Of a DNA stretch of 6,558 bases, positions 1 through 5,101 are shown one piece after another. The position numbers and the translations under genes are program-made. Each line of letters starts with the position of its first letter. The first letter of the stretch is position 1. The DNA is from Chloroflexota bacterium (GTDB lineage Bacteria; Chloroflexota; DTOL01; JACQYG01): the NCBI GenBank assembly GCA_016208345.1, contig JACQYG010000103.1, positions 1 to 6,558 on the forward strand, in the 5' to 3' direction. The notes beneath the pieces are model-generated. The model worked only from the letters and a program-made list of their open reading frames with translations. It was not told the origin of the DNA and searched no databases.

Positions 1-611
1 ACCATGCGGTCCGTGACCACCTTGTTGGCCTGAGTCTGATAGGCCAGGGGACGCAGGTGGACGAGGATCCGCCCGGCGTCCTCGTCCCGTTTCTTCCATA
101 TGGCGCTCTCGATCATCTCTCCCAGGCGGATACGCTCGTAGTACGTCTCCTCGGGCCGGCGACCCGCCAGACTGTCGCGCAAGTGGCGGATAGCCGGGTT
201 CTCCTCCACAATTTCCTGGAAGATGATCCCTTCGTACCAAAAGGCCTTTATCCCCAACTCCACCCGGCCTTCCATTTCCTGGAGAAGACCATGGAACTCG
301 CCAAAGCGCCGCTTCAGCACCTTCCCTTGGATGGCCTCAGCGCTGGGGGCGATGGTGCTGAAACGAACCGGCAGGATGGTGAAGTCCCGCATCACCTCTT
401 CCAGCACCAGAGTATGGGCCATCATGTTGCGCCGGCTGCTGTCGTATTCGATGATCGGGGAGTCGCTGACCACTGCTGCCAGGTCCATAAAGTGCACAGT
501 GTTGACGATATCTCCACGCTCGCCGATACCTCGGTTAGTGAACTGACGGGGCTCCGGACAGCGGGTGATGCAGTACATGTATTTGCCCAGCGGGGTTTCC
601 GGTTCGGGCAT
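1..611 (-). CDS. gvpF/gvpL: Gas vesicle protein GvpF/GvpL family, 3' end beyond window
   Basis: This is the 5' part of a GvpF/GvpL-family gene. It is open from an ATG at 611 to the left edge, giving 203 visible residues; the family usually runs to about 210-280, so only the C-terminal tail is missing. The protein starts MPEPETPLGKYMYCIT. It shows the family pattern: an early hydrophobic strand (KYMYCIT), a 'DLAAVVSDSPI' strand, 'MMAHTLVLEEVMRDFTILPVRF', then 'EGRVELGIKAFWYEG' and 'NPAIRHLRDSLAG'. A strong Shine-Dalgarno sequence (GGAGG, complement of 619-623) lies 7 nt before the ATG. In other gvp systems GvpF and GvpL are minor components that contact GvpA and act early in assembly. The sequence does not decide between F and L. 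It is last in the visible minus-strand series, 45 nt after the preceding stop codon. Confidence 0.93.
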   Translation of the reverse strand, partial: MPEPETPLGKYMYCITRCPEPRQFTNRGIGERGDIVNTVHFMDLAAVVSDSPIIEYDSSRRNMMAHTLVLEEVMRDFTILPVRFSTIAPSAEAIQGKVLKRRFGEFHGLLQEMEGRVELGIKAFWYEGIIFQEIVEENPAIRHLRDSLAGRRPEETYYERIRLGEMIESAIWKKRDEDAGRILVHLRPLAYQTQANKVVTDRM

Positions 612-618
612 GTTTTTT

Positions 619-623
619 CCTCC
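619..623 (-). promoter_or_regulatory. Shine-Dalgarno site of gvpF/L
   Basis: GGAGG on the minus strand sits 7 nt upstream of the ATG at 611, followed by an A-rich spacer. It supports this start for the GvpF/L gene. Confidence 0.75.
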
Positions 624-636
624 GTGCAGGTACCAG

Positions 637-660
637 GTAGTCCCGACCAGTCGGGACTAC
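637..660. repeat. Perfect 11-bp palindrome between the HEHAH gene and gvpF/L
   Basis: The arms GTAGTCCCGAC (637-647) and GTCGGGACTAC (650-660) are exact reverse complements separated by 2 nt. As RNA this gives a stem of about 10 bp with a 4-nt loop. The stop codon of the upstream gene (TAG at 659-657) lies inside the palindrome. No T-run follows on the minus strand, so it is not a classic intrinsic terminator. It looks like a REP-type dispersed palindrome, and may protect or partly attenuate the transcript before gvpF/L; that role is inferred. Confidence 0.8.
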
Positions 661-1691
661 GTGCTACTTGTTACGTACTGTAGCGTCAGCCCCTTCTCTG
701 CCACGGCCTTGGCCAGCGTATTTAACACCCACTCTCCCCATACCATCAGCTTGGTCGGCGTCATATTAGCATCTAGGACAATGTACTGTTCACGTAGGGC
801 AGCGTAGGCCCGGGGCACCTCCGGCTCCAAATGGGGGAAGACGTATGCCTCCAGGATTGCTTCCAGCTCCTGGGCGTCGCTTTCCCTTCCGGTGCGATAA
901 AAGGGCGCTATCTCCAGCGCCAGATCCAGGTAGCCTCTCAGGTCGCCGATGAGGAGCAGCATGTCGGCTGCTTCCGGGGTGAGACTCCCCTGCGTCACCT
1001 CCTGCTGCAACTGCCTTCGTAACTCTTCCCGCCCGGCCACGCTGCGGCCAGCATTGGTCACGTTGCGCCGATCCAGATGGAGCAAAGCCGAACCGAAGCC
1101 GCTACGGATGGCCACTTCGTTGGCGAAAATCTCCCGTGGCGCATAGACGCACAACTTGTCGGCCAACAGGGTCAACAGGCTTCGAATTTCGAATTTCGAA
1201 TTTCGAATTTCGAATGTGGATGGCGGACCTTCCAGCGAGAGTTCCACCTGTGAGCGGCGCGATGAGCGGGTTGTCTCGTTCTCCGCCAGGGGATGGGCAT
1301 GCTCGTGGGCCAGCAGACCCTGTATGGCCAGGGGATCGTCCCAATAGCCCTCCTTTGTTATTGCTTGCCGGTTGACGAAGACGTGGCAACTGGTTGGATC
1401 GGCCAGGTCGTAGACGTTGACCACCGGGCGGTGATTCAGGGCCAGTGCACCCCCCGGTGGGAGGTCAGCCCCCGGGCGAAGCTGGCGGACAAGGGGTTGC
1501 AGGTCCTGTAAGATAAAGAGGGTCACGTAGCGATGAGGCCAGAATCCCCTTTGGGCGTACCCTCGGATGACCGCCTCCTCCGCCTGGATAAGGGGTATGA
1601 CCCCCTCCTCCACATCGGCAACGACCCGCAGTTCTGTCTCGCCAATGCGGTGCAGGCTGAGATGTTTGATTGTTCTGGACGAGCGAGGCAT
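657..1691 (-). CDS. Putative HExxH metalloprotease-like protein of the gas vesicle cluster
   Basis: This 344-residue protein belongs to no family I recognise by name. Residues 127-133 read LAHEHAH, which fits the zinc-binding HExxH motif (H129, E130, H133). About 55 residues later, 'APREIFANEVAI' (E187, E192) could supply the third, gluzincin-type ligand. No signal peptide or membrane segment is apparent, so it is probably cytoplasmic. Residues 159-170 (TFEIRNSKFEIR) are encoded by a pure 7-bp tandem repeat and look like inserted, non-conserved sequence between the two putative ligand regions. The last residues (YVTSST) and the stop codon run into a palindromic repeat, so the C-terminus may be remodelled. 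The start is the ATG at 1691; an in-frame TAG lies five codons upstream, and the ribosome binding site is weak (GGGTAGAG). It follows the Hsp20 gene by 45 nt and precedes gvpF/L by 45 nt. A protease or assembly role is inference. Confidence 0.75.
   Translation of the reverse strand: MPRSSRTIKHLSLHRIGETELRVVADVEEGVIPLIQAEEAVIRGYAQRGFWPHRYVTLFILQDLQPLVRQLRPGADLPPGGALALNHRPVVNVYDLADPTSCHVFVNRQAITKEGYWDDPLAIQGLLAHEHAHPLAENETTRSSRRSQVELSLEGPPSTFEIRNSKFEIRSLLTLLADKLCVYAPREIFANEVAIRSGFGSALLHLDRRNVTNAGRSVAGREELRRQLQQEVTQGSLTPEAADMLLLIGDLRGYLDLALEIAPFYRTGRESDAQELEAILEAYVFPHLEPEVPRAYAALREQYIVLDANMTPTKLMVWGEWVLNTLAKAVAEKGLTLQYVTSST
1181..1215. repeat. Heptanucleotide tandem repeat (TTCGAAT)x5 inside a coding region
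   Basis: Five exact copies of TTCGAAT run without interruption. The unit is 7 bp, so gaining or losing one copy would shift the reading frame of the HEHAH gene. On the minus strand the tract encodes part of TFEIRNSKFEIR. Each unit contains the palindrome TTCGAA. Confidence 0.95.
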
Positions 1692-1736
1692 CTGCTCTAC
1701 CCGCTATACCAACTATGATCAATTGTAAGGTAGCCC

Positions 1737-2264
1737 CTACGCCTTCTTCTTCAGTCGTAGCTCCAGGATGCCGTTCCTGTACGTCTTCCTCAGAGTGGTT
1801 GCATCCACCGCTTCGGTGAGCAAGATCTCCTTGGCATATTTACGCTCACCGGTGGTTTCCAAGGAGAGGATGTCGTCCTGGATCTCGATGTGGATCTCTT
1901 CCTCCCCCACGCCTGGCAGTTCGGCCACCACGACGATCTCTTGCTCCTCGTCGAAGACGTCCACCAGGGGTTCCCGCACCTCGGCCACCACCGGCCCCTC
2001 TTCGGTGGTGCGGATGTTGCCGAAGCGTTCTACCCGGGGGATGCCGCCGATGCCGGTGCGGACGGTGAAGCCGTAGACGCCCCGGGCTTTGTCCCCCAGC
2101 CCTTTGATCTTGAACTCCCCAGTGCGGCTGACCTCCGACTCTTCAGCGGTCTCGACCATCTCCGAGAGCAGGTCCACGAGGTCACCCAGGCCCTTGAACA
2201 AGCCACCAAAACCCAGATCAAAGGAGGCTTCCCCTTTGGTTTCCCTTTTCTTTCTTTCTGGCAT
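1737..2264 (-). CDS. gvpH: Hsp20/alpha-crystallin family gas vesicle protein, GvpH-like
   Basis: This 175-residue protein has a C-terminal alpha-crystallin domain (about residues 98-175). It shows the hallmarks EPLVDVFDEEQEIVVVAELPGV (residues 98-119, in part) and NGILELRLKKK near the end, matching the small heat-shock signature of a hydrophobic strand plus 'nGiLel'. The first 75 residues are not Hsp20. They include a Gly/Leu-rich stretch (DLGFGGLFKGLGDLVDLL) and a predicted beta region, as in GvpH-type proteins. It lacks the C-terminal IxI tail of canonical sHsps. GvpH-like proteins are thought to chaperone GvpA or other Gvp proteins in the cytoplasm. The ATG at 2264 follows GGAGGGGAG within a few nucleotides. 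It lies in the minus-strand run between the small basic protein gene and the HEHAH gene. The Hsp20 domain is secure; the gvpH symbol rests on context and N-terminal style. Confidence 0.88.
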   Translation of the reverse strand: MPERKKRETKGEASFDLGFGGLFKGLGDLVDLLSEMVETAEESEVSRTGEFKIKGLGDKARGVYGFTVRTGIGGIPRVERFGNIRTTEEGPVVAEVREPLVDVFDEEQEIVVVAELPGVGEEEIHIEIQDDILSLETTGERKYAKEILLTEAVDATTLRKTYRNGILELRLKKKA

Positions 2265-2309
2265 CTCTCCCCTCCGCGTTTGACGTTAAATGTTGGAATG
2301 TTTAGCGTG

Positions 2310-2522
2310 CTAACGGGCAACACAACCCCGCCGCCGTTCGTGCAATCGCCGACGCGCTTGCAGGCGGTTCGCTTCCCGCTTCTGCCGTTCCGTTTCTTGC
2401 AATCTGGGCCACAGAGCCTGACTTGGCCCGGTGCTGGTGAAGATGGAGCGCATGGTGCGGATGTGCTTGCGCGTCCGGATGCGCCACAAGGCGCCGAAGC
2501 CACCTCCAGGTCGTCCAGCCAT
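2310..2522 (-). CDS. Small arginine-rich protein of unknown function
   Basis: A 70-residue protein starts at the ATG at 2522, with a near-ideal Shine-Dalgarno sequence (GGGAGG at 2534-2529) 6 nt upstream. It begins MAGRPGGGFGALWRIRTRK and ends in a strongly basic tail (REANRLQARRRLHERRRGCVAR). The second half should form a charged helix (about residues 42-66). No known domain is recognised. The ORF can be extended upstream to a TTG near 2597, but that would translate a palindromic repeat (IENRQSKIEN), so I reject the longer form. It lies between the coiled-coil gene and the Hsp20 gene, on the same strand. The strong ribosome binding site and the position support a real gene. The basic tail could bind nucleic acid or an acidic Gvp partner, but nothing here proves that. 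Confidence 0.6.
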   Translation of the reverse strand: MAGRPGGGFGALWRIRTRKHIRTMRSIFTSTGPSQALWPRLQETERQKREANRLQARRRLHERRRGCVAR

Positions 2523-2539
2523 TGTCGTCCTCCCTTCTT

Positions 2540-2595
2540 GATTCTCGATTTTCGATTGCCGATTTTCGATTTCGCAATCGCAAATCGAAAATCGC
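2540..2595. repeat. AT-rich CGATTTTCGA palindromic repeat
   Basis: The arms GATTTTCGATTT (2561-2572) and AAATCGAAAATC (2582-2593) form a perfect 12-bp stem with a 9-nt loop. A further, imperfect direct copy of the left arm lies at 2544-2557. It is a dispersed-repeat type, related by sequence to the element at 5020-5061. It fills the gap between the coiled-coil gene and the 70-residue basic protein gene. No T-run follows, so I do not call it a terminator. Confidence 0.85.
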
Positions 2596-2602
2596 AAATT
2601 CC

Positions 2603-2950
2603 CTAATACTCCAGCGGAATCTCCCGCCAGCCCTGGGCCTCGCCTTCGCCACTATTGGCTTTCTCGGTCGGTGATTGGCGGACTTTGGCGCACTTCGTGG
2701 GGCCGTCAGCGGCTGGTGGGTCTAGGACCCGCTGCAAGAGGGCGAGGCGCCCTTCCACTTGCTGGATCCGAGACTCTGTCTTCTTTTGATTGATGCTCCA
2801 AATGTTCAACTCTCGCTCCAGGCGGGCCTTCTCGTGTTCCAGGTGAGCCAGTTCGGTCACTGCCTGTTCTCGGGTGGTTGGCACGGAGCGGTTGTGAAGC
2901 CTCTGAATAGTGGGAATGTCCCGCATGCTCTTGATATCCTTGATCTTCAT
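2603..2950 (-). CDS. Small coiled-coil protein downstream of gvpN, unknown function
   Basis: This 115-residue protein starts MKIKDIKSMRDIPTIQRLHN. It has a long amphipathic helix at about residues 26-77, rich in E, L, R and Q with heptad-like spacing (TELAHLEHEKARLERELN, then ESRIQQVEGRLALLQRVL), so a coiled coil is likely. A Ser/Pro/Gly-rich linker follows, then a short GWREIPLEY terminus. I do not recognise the family. I prefer the ATG at 2950 because AAAGGAG lies upstream at about 10 nt. An alternative ATG at 2989 adds 13 residues and overlaps the gvpN stop codon by one base (TGATG), which would couple it to gvpN translation but lacks its own ribosome binding site. The tight link to gvpN suggests a gas vesicle accessory or scaffold role, by context only. 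Confidence 0.8.
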   Translation of the reverse strand: MKIKDIKSMRDIPTIQRLHNRSVPTTREQAVTELAHLEHEKARLERELNIWSINQKKTESRIQQVEGRLALLQRVLDPPAADGPTKCAKVRQSPTEKANSGEGEAQGWREIPLEY

Positions 2951-2988
2951 CCCGACCCTACTCCTTTCTGCTGGCCGATTATTAGCCA

Positions 2989-3927
2989 TCAGCTACAATG
3001 GTGCTCAATGAGGCTCAACAGCATCTTGCGCTGCTGGGCACGCCGCTCTCGGGCCTGGCTGGTGAAAGCGGTCTTGGACTCCAGCAGGTCCAGGCAGATG
3101 CGCACGAAGCGCGGATCCTGGGCCGATGGCTGGAGGCCCTGCATGGCCGTTACCCGAGCAATCGCGATACATGCCCGCAGGGTGGGGGTCTGGTCATACT
3201 CCCCAGAAGCGCGGAAGTCCCGCACGAGGTCCACGATACGGTTCACTCCCTCCGAGGGCAGTCCAGAACGGGCAGCGGTGATGGCGATCTCCGTCTCCCG
3301 GTCGTAGTACTCCAGGTCTATGGTCACCAACCGGTCGCTGAGGGCGTCCTGGGCCTCGTGGACGCCGGCGTACTCCTGGGGGTTGCTGGTGAATATGGCC
3401 CGGAAATCGGGGTGGACCTTGATGTAGGCATCGTCCCGGCTCATTGTAGGTAAGACGAGCAACCGCTCCTCCAGCACCGCCAGCAGGACGTTGTTGGCCT
3501 CGGGGCGGGAACGGGTGAACTCGTCGTAGACCAGGGTGAAACCTTCCCGGCAGGCGGTGGTCAGGCGGTGGTCCACCCAGCGCTGGGTAGCATCCTCCTC
3601 GTACTTGAGGACGGAGTGGATGAAGCGGTCAACGACCTTGCGGTAGCGGTAGCCATACTGGCCACCGATGAGGTCCGAGGTGGCGAACTCCTCGTCGCCG
3701 GCGATGAGCATTACCGGGCGTCCCAACTGGGCGGCCACGTGCAGGGCCAGGGTGGTCTTGCCCGTGCCGGCCGGGCCGCGGAAGTGGACGGGGAAACCGG
3801 CGGCCAGGTACGCCAGGGCCCGCCCTGTCAGCTCCCGGACGGTAGGCGTCTCCACGAAGTCGGGCCGCGGGCGCACGGACAGCGCGGTCGGGGCTCCCTC
3901 GACCATGGTCCTCGCTGCAACTGCCAT
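2989..3927 (-). CDS. gvpN: Gas vesicle ATPase GvpN (MoxR-type AAA+)
   Basis: This is a 312-residue AAA+ protein of the GvpN/MoxR group. The Walker A motif is GPAGTGKTT (residues 51-59) and the Walker B motif is TLVYDEF (131-137). Sensor 1 is TSNP (180-183), with an arginine in 'DALSDRL' (R199) and a sensor-2-like 'TPTLRACIA' (R251). The typical GvpN N-terminal phrase 'FVETPTVRELTGRALAYLAAGFPVHFRG' is present at about residues 24-51. Length is normal for the family. In other organisms GvpN is needed for gas vesicles to grow to full size; it hydrolyses ATP in the cytoplasm. The ATG at 3927 follows AGAGGAG with 8 nt spacing. It begins 18 nt after the stop of the unrecognised gene upstream, and its stop codon touches the possible start of the coiled-coil gene, so these genes are very likely co-transcribed. 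All catalytic residues are intact. Confidence 0.97.
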   Translation of the reverse strand: MAVAARTMVEGAPTALSVRPRPDFVETPTVRELTGRALAYLAAGFPVHFRGPAGTGKTTLALHVAAQLGRPVMLIAGDEEFATSDLIGGQYGYRYRKVVDRFIHSVLKYEEDATQRWVDHRLTTACREGFTLVYDEFTRSRPEANNVLLAVLEERLLVLPTMSRDDAYIKVHPDFRAIFTSNPQEYAGVHEAQDALSDRLVTIDLEYYDRETEIAITAARSGLPSEGVNRIVDLVRDFRASGEYDQTPTLRACIAIARVTAMQGLQPSAQDPRFVRICLDLLESKTAFTSQARERRAQQRKMLLSLIEHHCS

Positions 3928-3945
3928 CTTTGTGTCTCCTCTCTG

Positions 3946-4798
3946 CTATCTGCCAACGTATTCCTCCACCGAGGACATCCGCATCCCCATTTCCATCGTC
4001 AGCGCCCGGTACCACTTTTCGCGGGCGGCGGCATAGGCCTCGGGGTCCTCCTGCCAGGTGCGGAACTGGTCGTAGACCCGCCGCAAGCCCGGTTGGGCCT
4101 GCTGCCAGACCCGGTCGTTGAAGGGGGCGCCCAGGGGCTGTTCCGCACGCCCTTCGCCCCAGAAGGCCGGTGCGGAACTGGTCGTAGACCCGCCGCAAGC
4201 CCGGTTGGGCCTGCTGCCAGACACGGTCGTCGAAGGGGGAGCCCAAGGACTGGACACGGCCTTCGCCCCAGAAGGCCCGATGGGACATTCCCCGCTCGAA
4301 GTCGGTGCCCAGACTGGCGGAGGAGCCGGTGATAAGATAGGCTACGGCATCGCCGAAGGCCAGGGCCAGTGACCTCTTGAGGCCGAGTCGGTAACCGGCC
4401 GCCACGGCCAGGAAGGCCATCAGTCGGGTCATGGCCTCCGGATCGTTATCCCCCTGCCCGGCCTGCTGCTGGAGGACGGCCAGGGCATCGCCGTAGGCCA
4501 GCGGTGGGCGTTCCTGCCAGTGGCGGGGCGGGAAGAGGCCCAGGGCGAAATCAGCGGGGGAGAAATCGCCAAGCTCCTCGATTTCTCCCAGGCCCAGGCG
4601 CAGCTTCTGCCATAGCTCACGGAAGAGGGCCTGGGCGGCAGAGAGGTCCGGTTGCAGTACGATCTCTGGGCGGGGCCCATCTCGCACCACCAGGCAGCAT
4701 TCTACCCTCTCCAAGACCTGTAGTTCGGCCGGCAGGGTGATCTCTACACTGCCGCTGGTCCGGCCAGCGGAACGAATCCTTCGAGTCGTCAGATACAT
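3946..4798 (-). CDS. Unrecognised gas vesicle cluster gene, frameshifted by internal tandem duplication
   Basis: The reading frame opens at the ATG at 4798 (AAGGAG 7 nt upstream) and runs well-formed for 210 residues, to 'VYDQFRT' at about 4169. There a second copy of a 110-nt segment begins one base out of frame. The natural continuation (WQEDPEAYAAAREKWYRALTMEMGM... ending EEYVGR, stop 3948-3946) lies in another frame. Read literally, the first frame continues as Gly/Pro/Arg-rich nonsense to about 3629, inside gvpN. With a single copy the protein would be about 246 residues. Its N-terminus (RTSGSVEITLPAELQVLE and VVRDGPRPEIVLQPD) is beta-rich, vaguely like an AbrB-type swapped-hairpin fold, and the rest is helical. 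No family is recognised. The gene stands first after a strong promoter and directly before gvpN. It is either a recent pseudogene or an assembly join of two alleles. Confidence 0.7.
4057..4277. repeat. Imperfect tandem duplication (112 nt + 109 nt)
   Basis: Unit 1 covers 4057-4168 and unit 2 covers 4169-4277. The first 54 nt of the two units (4057-4110 and 4169-4222) are identical. The rest differs by a 3-nt indel and several substitutions, giving protein variants FWGEGRAEQPLGAPFND versus FWGEGRVQSLGSPFDD. The 112-nt period is not a multiple of three, so the duplication shifts the host frame. Confidence 0.95.
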
Positions 4799-4810
4799 GG
4801 CAGTCTCCTT

Positions 4811-4853
4811 GTGCTACATTTCCTAGCATATTATCTAGCAGAGATCGTAGCAC
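4811..4853. promoter_or_regulatory. Inverted repeat at the second-block promoter, possible operator
   Basis: GTGCTAC (4811-4817) and GTAGCAC (4847-4853) are perfect reverse complements. They enclose two further copies of the hexamer CTAGCA (4824-4829 and 4835-4840, plus strand). The right arm overlaps the proposed -10 hexamer and the left arm sits just before the Shine-Dalgarno site. It could be a repressor site or a 5' UTR hairpin; the role is inferred. Confidence 0.4.
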
Positions 4854-4872
4854 AAAAAAGCTGCACTGTCAA
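4844..4872 (-). promoter_or_regulatory. Sigma70-type promoter for the gvpN block
   Basis: On the minus strand a consensus -35 TTGACA (4872-4867) is followed after exactly 17 nt by TACGAT (4849-4844), a 4/6 match to TATAAT with the key first two and last two bases. The start site would fall near 4837, leaving a leader of about 40 nt before the ATG at 4798. It lies in the only gene-free stretch of the cluster, which supports it. Confidence 0.7.
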
Positions 4873-5019
4873 GTCTCATTCCCCAAGACGGGCTGCCTGC
4901 CTCCAGCTACCTACCAACCACACCCATACGACCGCCTTCTGTGTAGAGGTGCGGAGGTGCTGGAGCGCATTCCCTGACTCCTTTGCTCCCCTGCCCCTCC
5001 GCCCCCCTGTTTAGATTCG

Positions 5020-5061
5020 CGATTTTCGATTCGACCCTCGACAATTGGAAATCGAAAATCG
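5020..5061. repeat. CGATTTTCGATT palindromic repeat
   Basis: The arms CGATTTTCGATT (5020-5031) and AATCGAAAATCG (5050-5061) form a perfect 12-bp stem with an 18-nt loop. It shares its core with the element at 2561-2593. It sits about 40 nt past the GvpC-like stop codon, where it could stabilise the 3' end of the gvpA-gvpC message. There is no T-run, so a terminator role is doubtful. Confidence 0.85.
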
Positions 5062-5101
5062 TTATCGTCGGACGGCCCGACTGTGATCAGCGGTCGTCTC
5101 T

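Larger units (their letters stand above)
4799..5101. other. Gene-free spacer between the GvpC-like gene and the gvpN block
   Basis: About 300 nt hold no supported gene. From the right: a weak GC hairpin just after the GvpC-like stop (GTCGG/CCGAC, 5067-5081), the CGATTTTCGA palindrome (5020-5061), a pyrimidine-rich stretch on the plus strand (about 4970-5010), and the promoter with its inverted repeat (4811-4872). A short GTG-started frame overlapping the GvpC-like stop is largely repeat-derived and not believed. Confidence 0.7.

Noticed and set aside
57..683. Plus-strand ORF of 208 residues at the left edge
   Set aside because: It is antisense to the GvpF/L frame, which has a strong ribosome binding site and clear family motifs; the plus-strand translation has no recognisable domain.
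1181..1215. CRISPR or iteron array
   Set aside because: The units are contiguous 7-mers without spacers and lie inside a coding region.
1890..2606. Plus-strand ORF of 238 residues
   Set aside because: It runs antisense to the Hsp20 gene and ends in a translated palindromic repeat (IANRKSQIP); no ribosome binding site or domain supports it.
2302..2652. Minus-strand ORF of 116 residues overlapping the small basic protein
   Set aside because: It is in another frame, overlaps the coiled-coil gene end and largely translates the CGATTTTCGA repeat (FAIFDLRLRNRKSAIENRES).
4057..4277. Programmed ribosomal frameshift site in the disrupted gene
   Set aside because: No slippery heptamer is seen at the junction, and the shift is fully explained by the tandem duplication.
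3568..4332. Plus-strand ORF of 254 residues
   Set aside because: It is antisense to gvpN and the gene before it; high GC content keeps the opposite frame open.
5020..5061. Intrinsic terminator after the GvpC-like gene
   Set aside because: The stem is AT-rich with an 18-nt loop and no T-run on the minus strand; it matches the dispersed palindrome type instead.
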